Assembly: GCF_004135735.1 (NCBI RefSeq)
Contig: NZ_CP012670.1
Location: forward strand, 1,798,001 to 1,862,000
Length of the DNA: 64,000 nt
Reading direction: 5' to 3'
DNA from: Sorangium cellulosum
GTDB lineage: Bacteria; Myxococcota_A; Polyangia; Polyangiales; Polyangiaceae
A program made the position numbers and the translations under genes. Every line of letters starts with the position of its first letter. Position 1 is the first letter of the stretch. The notes under the pieces are model-generated. The model did not search any database. It was not told where the DNA came from and saw nothing but the letters and a program-made list of their open reading frames with translations. Below are positions 34,562-42,262 of the stretch, in pieces.

Positions 34562-36033
34562 CTGAGGGATCCCCTCATTATCGCAGCGAAATCTGGCGAA
34601 TTGATGGTCACATCGAATCACTCCACGGTAGGCACATGTACGATCATTGGCGACATGACCATCGAACCCCTGAGCTTCATGGACGTCGAAGCGAAGAGTT
34701 GCGTCATGCGAGTGAGAAATCGTCGTCGCTGGTCGGAATATACATTGGTAGGAGGCGACCAGCGAGCTTACCGCATGCGCCGTTGGTTCGAGCGACATCA
34801 TGACGACTCTCGCGAAGGACGCGCACAAGCCTGCCGCACATGGCTCCGCGTCTGCGCCGCCTAAGCAGACCATCCGTCCGAAAATCGACCAGAAGTACAT
34901 CCAGGCCTTCGTCGAGAATTTGTTCGGCGATGACCTGCACGCGATGCGCGTCCTGTCGCTCGCGAACGGCGTCGTTGGCGTCCTGCAGGCGGCGGTGCTG
35001 GCCATCCATGCCATCGGCCAAGCGTATGCGAAGGTCGCCAACATCAAACCGAAGAGTGGGGTCAAGCAGGTCGACCGGCTGCTGAGCAATACCGGCATCG
35101 ACGTGTTTCATTCCCTGAGGTCGTGGGTACAGTTCGTGATCGGGGTCCGCAAAGAGATTGTGGTCGCATTGGACTGGACGGACTTCGAGAAGGACGACCA
35201 CACGACGCTCTGCGCCTACCTTGTGACGCGGCATGGTCGTGCGACGCCGCTGGCATGGAAGACGGTAAAGAAGTCCGCGTTAAAAGGTACCCAGAAGGAC
35301 CACGAATACGAGCTCATCGAGTGGCTTCACGGCGCCATCGACGAGACGGTCGAGGTCGTTCTGCTCGCCGACCGGGGCTTCGGCGATCGCAAGCTCTACG
35401 ACTTTTTGGAGTTCATCGGCTGGAACTTCGTCATCCGTTTCCGCGGTTGTATCGTCGTCGAGAACGCGGTCGGGGAAGCGAGGCCCGCCGACGCCTGGGT
35501 GCCCGCGAGCCGCCGCGCCACGATGCTGCGCGATGTGCGCGTCACCGACGACCGCGCAAAGGTTCCAGCCATCGTCCTTGTTCACGCACCGAAGATGAAG
35601 GAGGCGTGGTGTCTGGCCACAACGCTTTCGGATCGCAAGGCGGGCGACATCGTCAAGCTCTACGGCAAGAGGTTCACGATCGAGGAGACGTTTCGAGACA
35701 TCAAGGACAACCACTTCGGGATGGGCCTCTCCGCCACGCACATCCGCAACGCCGGGCGGCGCGATCGGCTGCTGCTGCTCGCGGCTATCGCCCATGCGCT
35801 CTTGACGCTGCTCGGCGCTGCGAGCGAGGAAGCCGGTCTCGATCGATACCTAAAGGTCAATACGGTCAAGCGCCGCACACACTCGCTCTATCGCCAGGGG
35901 CTCTACTGGTACGACTGCCTTCCCACCTTGCGCGAGGACTGGCTTCGGCCCCTCATGATTGCCTTTGACCGCATCGTCCGGGAGCACGCCGTCTTCCGCG
36001 AGATCTTCGGTATTATTTGAGGGGATTCCCCAG
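34562..36033 (+). mobile_element. IS4-family, IS10-like insertion sequence
   Basis: 1472 bases. The ends are CTGAGGGATCCCCTCA (left) and, read inward from the right, CTGGGGAATCCCCTCA, matching at 14 of 16 positions and resembling IS10 termini. The 9-bp target duplication GTTCTACCG is exact at 34553-34561 and 36034-36042, and the empty site is seen in block A just before 15284. It contains one transposase gene at 34800-36020. Insertion is 3 bases upstream of the block B sigma start codon. Confidence 0.95.
34800..36020 (+). CDS. IS4-family transposase
   Basis: 406 residues. DDE transposase with the first Asp in VVALDWTDF, the second in VVLLADRGFGD, and the IS4 signature Y-x2-R-x3-E-x6-K exactly present as YGKRFTIEETFRDIK near residue 280. 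It binds the 16-bp ends and performs cut-and-paste transposition. The gene is uninterrupted and its stop lies 13 bases inside the right end, so the element looks recently active. The 240 bases before the start carry no other gene. Confidence 0.95.
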   Translation: MTTLAKDAHKPAAHGSASAPPKQTIRPKIDQKYIQAFVENLFGDDLHAMRVLSLANGVVGVLQAAVLAIHAIGQAYAKVANIKPKSGVKQVDRLLSNTGIDVFHSLRSWVQFVIGVRKEIVVALDWTDFEKDDHTTLCAYLVTRHGRATPLAWKTVKKSALKGTQKDHEYELIEWLHGAIDETVEVVLLADRGFGDRKLYDFLEFIGWNFVIRFRGCIVVENAVGEARPADAWVPASRRATMLRDVRVTDDRAKVPAIVLVHAPKMKEAWCLATTLSDRKAGDIVKLYGKRFTIEETFRDIKDNHFGMGLSATHIRNAGRRDRLLLLAAIAHALLTLLGAASEEAGLDRYLKVNTVKRRTHSLYRQGLYWYDCLPTLREDWLRPLMIAFDRIVREHAVFREIFGII

Positions 36034-36045
36034 GTTCTACCGGTC

Positions 36046-36108
36046 ATGGGCGAGCCCGCCAGCACTCCCGCCGGCTTCGAGTTCTTCCGGCGCCTCGCGA
36101 GGCGCTTA
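36046..36108 (+). pseudogene. 5' remnant of the block B ECF sigma gene
   Basis: The first 21 codons of the block A sigma (from ATG 15284) are repeated here essentially base for base, ending at the left end of the second IS at 36109. A further piece, GGTGTCCCTGCGCGACACGC, follows the IS at about 37001. The sigma domains are therefore absent and the gene is inactive. Confidence 0.85.
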
Positions 36109-36114
36109 GAGCGC

Positions 36115-36522
36115 CTAACAAAACCCGGCCTGGATATGGCAGAGGCAGATCAGGCACACGGCGAGCTGGAGGAACGCTCGGTGAATATCGGCACGGCGTT
36201 CATACCGCACAGTCAAGCGCCGAAAGCGGCGGAGCCATGCGATCGTCCGTTCGACGACCCAGCGGTAACGGCCGAGCTTCTCCGACGACTCGATGCCCTT
36301 GCGAGCGATGCGGGGCACGATGTGGCGCAGATGGCAAGCCAAGCGCAGGGCCGGGTCGTCGTAGGCCTTATCGGCGTGCAGTTTCTTGGGGCGGCGCCGC
36401 GGTCGGCCGCAAGGCCGCGCGATCGTCGGTACCGCATCCACCATAGGCGTGAACATCTTCGAGTCATGGACGTTCGCCGGCGTCATCTCGACGGCGAGCG
36501 GGATACCATTCTGATCGACCAA
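36115..36522 (-). CDS. IS5-family transposase, OrfB
   Basis: 135 residues. Carries the rest of the DDE domain: GIPLAVEMTPANVHDSKMF, the second Asp in LHADKAYDDPAL and the catalytic Glu in WVVERTIAWLRRFRRL. It has no strong own ribosome site, consistent with translation by frameshift from OrfA. The stop lies 6 bases inside the left end. Confidence 0.9.
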   Translation of the reverse strand: MVDQNGIPLAVEMTPANVHDSKMFTPMVDAVPTIARPCGRPRRRPKKLHADKAYDDPALRLACHLRHIVPRIARKGIESSEKLGRYRWVVERTIAWLRRFRRLTVRYERRADIHRAFLQLAVCLICLCHIQAGFC

Positions 36523-36917
36523 AATGTGATATTTCGTGCCCGGCCGGCCGCGATCTGTGGGGTTCGGGCCAGTCTCTTCACCCCCCTTTTTGCCGGAACC
36601 AGCGAGGCATCCAGCGCAGCACGCTCCCAGTTGATCTTGTCGGCCCCGCCGAGCTCATCCAGCAATGCCTTGTGGAGCTGACCCCAGACGCCAGCCTGCT
36701 GCCAGTCGCGCAACCGGCGCCAGCACGTCATGCCGCTGCAGCCGAGCTCTTGCGGGAGATATTCCCAAGGAATCCCCGTTTTCAGCACGAACAAGATCCC
36801 CGTCAGGGCGATTCGATCAGGCGTGCGCGGCCGGCCGCCCTGCGGCTTCGGCTCCGCCTTCGGCAATAGAGGTTCGATTCGCTCCCAGAGTTCGTCCGGC
36901 ACCAACAGCTTGCCCAC
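36483..36917 (-). CDS. IS5-family transposase, OrfA
   Basis: 144 residues from ATG 36917. Starts with the family N-terminus LLVPDELWERIEPLLP, continues with RPRTPDRIALTGILFVLKTG and GCSGMTCWRRLRDWQQAG, and holds the first catalytic Asp in ALDASLVPAKRG. It overlaps OrfB by 40 bases (36483-36522) in a different frame, where a -1 or +1 ribosomal shift would make the fused transposase. Confidence 0.9.
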   Translation of the reverse strand: MGKLLVPDELWERIEPLLPKAEPKPQGGRPRTPDRIALTGILFVLKTGIPWEYLPQELGCSGMTCWRRLRDWQQAGVWGQLHKALLDELGGADKINWERAALDASLVPAKRGVKRLARTPQIAAGRARNITFWSIRMVSRSPSR

Positions 36918-37000
36918 GCGTGCAATCTAATGCGCGTACCGTTTGTCTCAAGCGAGCGGGCGCTCGAGCGAGGTCGGCGGGCTATTGTTAGGCGCTCTTA

Positions 37001-37467
37001 GGTGTCCCTGCGCGACACGCAGAGGAGAGCGCCTGTGGTGCTTGCACGACGACTACCGGACGGACGCGGAGGAGACCGTCGTGATCCAGCTCGATGAGCC
37101 GATCACCAAGCGCGAGAGCGCGGTGCGCGGGACGGCGCCGCCGGCGTCGATCTCGGCGCGGCCGCCGACTCCGCCCTCGATGCCCCCTCGCGCGCTCGAT
37201 GTGCCACCGCCGGTGGTGCCGGCTCCTGATCCGGCTGCGCGGAGCCCACGGGCCACGCTCCCGCCGCTTCCACAGCCGAGGCTGCGGTCGCCGCTCGCGG
37301 CTCACGCCGGGGCGGGGGCTGAGCTCGCGCGTCGCGCTGCCGCGCTGACGAGCTTCCCCCTACAGCACGACGACGGCGGCCCCACCCCGGCGCTCGGGCA
37401 CGCGTGGGAGGACGTCGAGCGCTCCTCGCTGAGCACGACATTGCCAGGCGTAGGGAGCCACGGGTGA
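37001..37467 (+). pseudogene. Remnant of the block B membrane HTH gene
   Basis: After about 25 bases from the sigma gene, the sequence jumps to a match with the 3' half of the block A HTH gene (from about base 16921): RLWCLHDDYRTDAEETVV, DEPITKRESAV, and the Pro-rich tail ending SSLSTTLPGVGSHG, with TGA at the same relative place. Roughly 1.5 kb, covering most of the sigma gene and the N-terminal half of the HTH gene, is deleted. No start or HTH is left, so it is not functional. Confidence 0.8.
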
Positions 37468-37769
37468 GCGCGGCCACTGCGCGCGTTCAGCAGACACGGC
37501 CATGCCGATCGACCATTGACCTCGACCGCCAGCGGGTCCAGCGAGAGCGGTTCGACAAGGCCCACGTGCTCCTCAGGCCCCAGGTTCGCTGGTTGGGCCG
37601 ACGTTGGGGCCATGGCTACCGAGGGAGGTATGCTCTGTCGCCTCGCCCTGGTAGAAATCCCGAGGAATGCGACGGATCGCGACGGTTCGGCACCGCAAAT
37701 TCGGCCTTGGGCGGCCCGAAACAGCGGAGAGGCAGGCTGCGTTCGAAGGGCGCGCCGCTATGCGCAGCG
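37468..37769. other. Remnant of the end of block B
   Basis: The first 40 bases resemble the start of the block A sigma gene at 17351. Bases from about 37520 resemble the end of the third sigma gene and its downstream sequence (18640-18710), including a CCAGCGAGAGCGGTTCGACAA-like stretch. The two downstream sigma genes are thus deleted. The rest of the interval shows no gene. Confidence 0.5.
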
Positions 37770-38756
37770 CTAGGGCGACTCCCGGCCGTCCTCGTCCTCG
37801 GCGGGCTCGTCGTCTCCCGAGTCGTCCTCCTCCTCCGGCACGCTGTCCTCCGACTCGCCCTCCTCCGAGGCGTCGCCTTCCTCCGCGTCGGCGTCGGCCT
37901 CCTCCTCCTCTGCTCCGGCGGACGCGCCGCGGGAGACGGGGAACGGCGCATAGTCCTTCACCTTGTCGGTGCCGGTGTACCAGTACTCCGCGGCGGCGCG
38001 CAGCCTTCGCTCGGCGTGCACGACGAGCGTGTACGCGGCGTCGCGGAGCTTGCGCGAGCGCACCGCATCGAGCGAGAGCGTCTTGTCGGCGAGCATGCGC
38101 GCGAGCAGCGGCGAGAGCTCGCGGAGGCGGGCCTCGGCGGCGGCCTCGCCGCGAGGCGCCGTTTGAATGGCCTCCGCGTGCTCGGAGCAGAGCAAGAGGA
38201 GGTCGGAGACGTCCTGGACCAGATCCGCGTCGCCGCTGCCCGCGCGGATCGCCGCGAGCCGCTTTTGCCCCTCCGGGCTCTTCTTGAAGCGGAGATCGAA
38301 GAAGCGGAGGAGCGCTTGCCGGTGCTGGGCGGCCTCGGTGGCCGGCTTCTCGAAGGCCGCGGCGGCCCGCTCCTGGCGCCGCTGCGCCGCTTGCCAGCGC
38401 GACTGCATGACGCGCAAGAGCTCGATCTTGTCGCGGAGCGCGTGGATCTCCTCGCGCGTGAGCCGGGGCTCGTCCTCGGCGAACGGGGTGCGGACGAGAT
38501 CCGCCGCGTCACGCTCGGCGGCGAGCTGAATGCGGCTCGACCAGATGACGCGTCGAGCGAGCTTGCCAGGGAAATGCAGCGTGCTCTCGCCGAGCGCCTC
38601 GGCCTCTCGTAGCAGCTCGGCCTCTCGCGCGGGGCTCAGCGCGTACTCTGCCGTTCCGCGGGACGAGAGCGCCGCGCCCTGCGCGTCGCTCGAAGCGCGC
38701 TTCTTCTGGGCGTTCCTGGGCCTGGATGATGCGGCATTGGGTGCTTTCTGCGCCAT
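37770..38756 (-). CDS. Conserved hypothetical protein with acidic C-terminal tail
   Basis: 328 residues from ATG 38756, with AAGGAGGAG about 8 bases upstream; an in-frame start at 38876 is less likely. Basic N-terminus (RPRNAQKKRASS). Then a long helical region (residues 40-275) with ALSPAREAELLREAEALGE and the aromatic block RFFDLRFKKSPEGQKRL. The last 50 residues are a highly acidic low-complexity tail of Glu, Asp and Ser. I recognise no domain. Proteins of this layout seem frequent in large myxobacterial genomes, from memory. Cytoplasmic; no partner gene is coupled to it. Confidence 0.7.
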   Translation of the reverse strand: MAQKAPNAASSRPRNAQKKRASSDAQGAALSSRGTAEYALSPAREAELLREAEALGESTLHFPGKLARRVIWSSRIQLAAERDAADLVRTPFAEDEPRLTREEIHALRDKIELLRVMQSRWQAAQRRQERAAAAFEKPATEAAQHRQALLRFFDLRFKKSPEGQKRLAAIRAGSGDADLVQDVSDLLLLCSEHAEAIQTAPRGEAAAEARLRELSPLLARMLADKTLSLDAVRSRKLRDAAYTLVVHAERRLRAAAEYWYTGTDKVKDYAPFPVSRGASAGAEEEEADADAEEGDASEEGESEDSVPEEEDDSGDDEPAEDEDGRESP

Positions 38757-38997
38757 GGGACGATACTCCTCCTTGCTGGGGGTCAGCGCCCCTCCGAATG
38801 GGGGGCCCGGATCGTCTGAGGCTAACGGCAGGGGAAGGCATTGGCCATAGGGGAAATCGCGGCGCTCACGTCGCACGGGGAATTACCTCGTCAGCGGATT
38901 GGGGCAGGCTATGGGCAGCAGCGCGAATGCAGTGGCGTGCCGACCGCCCGAACGCCGCGCGCCGCGGACCGCGGCGCTGGCGACCGATCAATGGGAC

Positions 38998-39250
38998 GAA
39001 ATTGTTGCACAGGACACATATCGGCATGCGCAGGAGGCCAAATTGTGGCAAAGGACACAAATAGGTCTGCGCAGGAGGGGGCCAGGGCCGCGCAGGAGGG
39101 TGCCAGGGCCGCGCAGCAGGGTCGGCGGCGGTGTGCAGGCGTCGAAGGATGGTTGTGTAGGACACAAAAAGGGGTGCGCAGGCGGGCGCTGGAGCGGCGC
39201 AGGAGCCGCGTGGGTGTAACGAAGGACACGTACGGGGGTGCGCAGGAGGG
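38998..39250 (+). repeat. Four dispersed copies of an AGGACACA...TGCGCAGGAGG motif
   Basis: Related units start near 38998, 39040, 39151 and 39213. Each has an AGGACACA- or AGGACACG-type core, about 6-8 variable bases, then TGCGCAGG. The first three also have TTGTG- or TTGTT-like bases before the core. Spacing is irregular (about 42, 111 and 62 bases), which excludes a CRISPR array. They lie in the gene-free region 38757-39523. Confidence 0.6.
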
Positions 39251-39413
39251 GAGCGAAGGCTGCGTAGCAGGGCGCCGGGGCCGCGCAGCAGGGTCGGCGG
39301 GGGCGCGCAGCGGGGCGCCAGGACCGCGCAGCAGGCCGCAGGGGCTGCGCAGCAGGGGCGCCGGGGCCGCGCAGCGGGGCGTCTGTGCCGCGCAGGAGGG
39401 CGCCGGGGCCGCG
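39070..39413 (+). repeat. Degenerate 21-23 bp satellite, GCGCAGCAGGGCGCCGGGGCC type
   Basis: About ten imperfect tandem units of GCGCAG(C/G)AGGG(C/T)GCC(G/A)GGGCC occur, with two blocks separated by the AGGACACA motifs. All frames through it give Arg/Ala/Pro-rich low-complexity peptides without starts or family likeness, so I take it as non-coding. With the previous repeat it fills most of 38757-39523. Confidence 0.65.
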
Positions 39414-39523
39414 CGGAAAGACGCTGCGATGCTGAGGATGCGAGCCGAGCAAGAGCGTCCTGCTCGCAACCGTCTACCGGCCCAGAGGAGAACCGTCCTG
39501 TCGGCGACCGCCTCCGAGGAGGG

Positions 39524-40066
39524 TCATCCCTCGACCCGCTTCTGCGGGAGGCTCGTGACCGTGAGCCCCGGGATGACCCCTGCGTAGTCATCGAGTCGAC
39601 ACGTCATGACGCGCGCGTTCAGCCATTTGACGTGAGGCTTCAGTCCCTTGAACTTCAGGGCAGCCCCCACCTTGGCCTTCATGCTCAGGAGATCGTCCGG
39701 CCGCTTCGCCTCGAGCCAGAGCACAAGAAAGACATCCTTTCCGCGCAAGGCTTCCAGGAAAGGCGCGCATTCACCGGCGTACTCCTCTCGCCGGCAGGCG
39801 CCCACGAGCCCGGCCACCGTGTTTCTGACCTTGGGCTCGAGCACGTTCCAGAGTGGCTCGGTGTCCCTCCGCTCGTGATGGCGATAGTCCTTCGCCTCGA
39901 TGAAGAAGAATTTATTCTCTCAGTAGACTCCGATGAAGTCAACAGCCTTGCTGCCGTCGAGCTCGTTCATGCTCTTGCGGTGCGCCGCGTGGTCGTCCCA
40001 CTTCAGCACTCTCCAGTGCTCGTCGAACACGAAGCGAAGAAGCCCCTCCGGGATGTCATGGTTCAT
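39524..40066 (-). pseudogene. PD-(D/E)XK-like nuclease gene with an in-frame TGA
   Basis: From ATG 40066 (overlapping the ATPase stop, ATGA) the frame reads IPEGLLRFVFDEHWRVLKWDDH and GSKAVDFIGVY. It then meets TGA at 39922-39920 (codon 49) and continues in the same frame as ENKFFFIEAKDYRHHERRD to a stop at 39524. Asp in AVDFIGVY and Glu-x-Lys in FIEAKD have the spacing of a PD-(D/E)XK nuclease core, split by the stop. The remaining 130 residues are coherent (EALRGKDVFLVLWLEAKRPD, KFKGLKPHVKWLNARVM). So it looks like a single nonsense change in an otherwise intact 180-residue nuclease paired with the ATPase. Sequencing error or recoding cannot be excluded. Confidence 0.65.
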
Positions 40067-41121
40067 CGCCGCGCATCCTCTTCGCCACGAGCCTCATGTG
40101 CGAAGAGCGCCTGCTCTCGATCGTAGTGGGAGGCGTACTCCACCAGGATCGCGTTGTGGTGCAGCTCGGCGAGGCTGTCCGCGGTCTCCACCGCAATCGG
40201 CTGAAGCGGTGAGGCGTGATGCAAGGCGAAGAAGCTCATCGCGATCCGCGGCTCCTGCCGGTATTTCGCGATGAGCGAGAGCTCCTGCGACAGCAGGAAA
40301 TCGTGCGTCGCCACGAAGATCTGTACCCCCTGCGCAGCCAGCCGGTGCATCGCGCCGGCCAGCTGCCTGACAAGCTTGGGATTCAGGTTCGCCTCCGGCT
40401 CATCCCAGAACAACACGCTGCCCGGTCGGATGCCCCCGTTGGCGACGAGCCGGGCGAGCGTGGCTACCTTCCGCAGGCCCTCAGCGACGAGGTGGGCCTC
40501 TCGGTGACCGTCCCCGAAGTCGACGTAGAACCTGGTCCCCCTGAGCAACACCCTCCCGCCGAGCGCCTCGCGCAGCGGGCGAGCGAGCTCGCTGGCCCTC
40601 TCCTCGGCCTCCCCTCGCAGCTCTGTTTGCTGGAGCGCGAGGCAGAGATCGCGGTACGTCTTGTCGAAGGAGAGCTTCCTCTCCTCGTACACGGACACGA
40701 AGTTTTCATACATCGCGAGTACCTCGCGCGCTGGCAGGAAGAGCGCGTCGGGGGTGCCTCGAAAGGTCTGTTCGGCGATCGTGAGCAGACCAGATCCGTC
40801 GATCCGGCAGCGAGTCTCGCCCAGATCGGTCTTCAGCCACAGGACAGCCCCCTCGTCCACGCGGGCCGTCCGCACGAGGCGCCCCACGTCGTCCTCATCG
40901 GGCAGGAATACGGCCGCAAGCTCGACCTGCTGCTGACGGGCGGCCTCGCTCTCGTCCACGGCTTGCCGCGGGACGCCTCGGAGCAAAGCGTAGAGCAGCT
41001 TGAGCAGATGCGTCTTGCCTGTGCCGTTCTCGCCGATGAATACGTTGATGCCAGGCGCGAACCTGAAGTCTACCTGTTCAAAAACGGTGAAATTGCGAAC
41101 CTGGAGCTCGGTGATCTTCAT
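40063..41121 (-). CDS. AAA-family (OLD/AAA_15-like) ATPase, putative defence protein
   Basis: 352 residues. ABC/SMC-type ATPase: Walker A GENGTGKT at residues 31-38 after the FTVFEQVDFRFAPG start typical of AAA_15/AAA_21, a signature-like EGLRKVATLARL, Walker B VLFWDEPEANLNP near 238 and the H-loop VATHDFLLS. ATG 41121 overlaps the stop of the upstream NERD-PglX frame and its own stop overlaps the start of the nuclease gene, so three genes form one coupled unit. In known anti-phage systems such ATPases control a nuclease partner (OLD, Gabija, PARIS), so a similar role is inferred; there is no fused TOPRIM domain here. The gene itself looks intact. Confidence 0.75.
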   Translation of the reverse strand: MKITELQVRNFTVFEQVDFRFAPGINVFIGENGTGKTHLLKLLYALLRGVPRQAVDESEAARQQQVELAAVFLPDEDDVGRLVRTARVDEGAVLWLKTDLGETRCRIDGSGLLTIAEQTFRGTPDALFLPAREVLAMYENFVSVYEERKLSFDKTYRDLCLALQQTELRGEAEERASELARPLREALGGRVLLRGTRFYVDFGDGHREAHLVAEGLRKVATLARLVANGGIRPGSVLFWDEPEANLNPKLVRQLAGAMHRLAAQGVQIFVATHDFLLSQELSLIAKYRQEPRIAMSFFALHHASPLQPIAVETADSLAELHHNAILVEYASHYDREQALFAHEARGEEDARR

Positions 41122-42050
41122 GAATGACGAGGACCTCTCCGCTGCTTGGATTCTTGGAAAGACGGACGCCAGGCCTGCAGCTCCTCCACGGAAACGCCGA
41201 TGGCCCGCATCTCTGATTCCAGCCAGCCAAGGACCTGCTGGGCCTTGCTGCCAGGACGGGATCGCTCGCGGTGCCATGACGGCGTCCATAGAGCGAGCTC
41301 CAGCACGCCGGCGAGTAAAGGCACGAGCTGCGACGCTCCCCAGCCATCTTCGTGTCTTCTCTGGTCCACGAGCGCGATGAGAGCGTCCGTGCGCTGTGCC
41401 GGGCTCCAGCCAGCCCAGCCTTAGAGCGAGCTCTGACAATCTGGCGCCGCGCTCGGATAGCCGATGAATCGCTCCGTCGGTACGTCGAGCTTGCCGCGGT
41501 GGCGCAGGGTCACGACGTCTCGATAATCTCTTTTGCCATACGCATATCCAGGCGGCACCGGCGCGGGCGCGACGTCGTCTCCTGCATCCTCCCGTTGCTG
41601 GAGGGCCCACGTGGACTCCCATGCCGCTCGCTTCGCGAGGCCAGCCTCCGTGTGCCGGAGGGCCGAGAGGTGAGGAACCGCATGCTCGAACACGAGCTCA
41701 CTCACCACCTGCGCAAGAGAGGCTGTCAGGAGTCGTGCCTTGGCCATCGCGGGCTGGATGGGGTTCGGGATCAAGCGAGCTGATCCGCCGGGCGACGTGA
41801 TGGTCCACGCTCGATCGTCGCCCGTGATTCGACCCGTGAAGTCTTTCAGCTCGATCACGTATACGCCGTAGTGCCCGAGGGCGATCGCGTCGGCCTCATA
41901 CAGCCCGCCGGATGGGCCGAACAGCTCGATTCCGGCCCAGAACCGGCAGTGGGATACCGGAGGGAGCTCCCGCGCTAAACGGTCGAGCACCCTCCACTCG
42001 CGCGAGGTGCTGCTGCCCCGGGCGAGCACGACGGCCTTCTTCAAGCCCAC
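41118..42050 (-). pseudogene. Chimera of a PglW-type NERD domain and a PglX C-terminus (BREX type 2 relic)
   Basis: One frame of 310 codons from ATG 42050. Residues 1-110 are a NERD domain of the kind that opens PglW kinases: FGPSGGLYEADAIALGHYGV, YVIELKDFTGRITGDDRAW, then PNPIQPAMAKARLL. From about residue 117 the sequence switches to what I recall as the PglX C-terminal domain (DUF7008): HTEAGLAKRAAWESTWALQ, VPPGYAYGKRDY, RGKLDVPTERFIGYPSA. A TAA at 41423-41421 then interrupts it, where a Tyr codon is expected, and the frame continues as GWAGWSPAQRTDALIALVDQ, EDGWGASQLVPLLAGVLELA to 41118. The kinase domain of PglW and the methyltransferase domain of PglX are missing, so an internal deletion fused two BREX genes. 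Confidence 0.65.
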
Positions 42051-42262
42051 AGCACCTCGGTATGCAAGGCGAACAGCGGGCGCCCGCCCCCGGCGGACGC
42101 CCGCGCCAGGCCGCCCTGAGGGCCCGTACAGATCCAGCGGGCATCGCGCTCGACGTCGCCCGTCTGGAGCTCCTCCCCTGCAGCGGTCCGGATCATGGGG
42201 CCTCTCGCGATGTATTCTACCTCATCCGAGCCGCACCCGCTGCTTCGTCCAGGGTCAGGCGC
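42051..42262. other. Gap between the defence relic and the E2 gene
   Basis: About 210 bases. One A/T-richer patch occurs near 42205-42225 (TGTATTCTACCTCATCC). No gene is seen. Genes on both sides read on the minus strand, so this should contain the end of the dehydrogenase operon transcript and a promoter for the ATPase unit. Confidence 0.3.

Larger units (their letters stand above)
36109..36997 (-). mobile_element. IS5-family (IS427-group-like) insertion sequence
   Basis: 889 bases with terminal inverted repeats starting GAGCGCCTAACAA at both ends. The flanking TTA at 36106-36108 and 36998-37000 is a 3-base target duplication (4 if CTTA is counted). Two overlapping transposase frames lie on the minus strand, as in the IS427 group, where the full transposase is made by programmed frameshift. 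It inserted into the block B sigma gene remnant. Confidence 0.9.

Noticed and set aside
38998..39413. CRISPR array
   Set aside because: Units are degenerate and spacing is irregular, there are no unique spacers of equal length and no cas genes.
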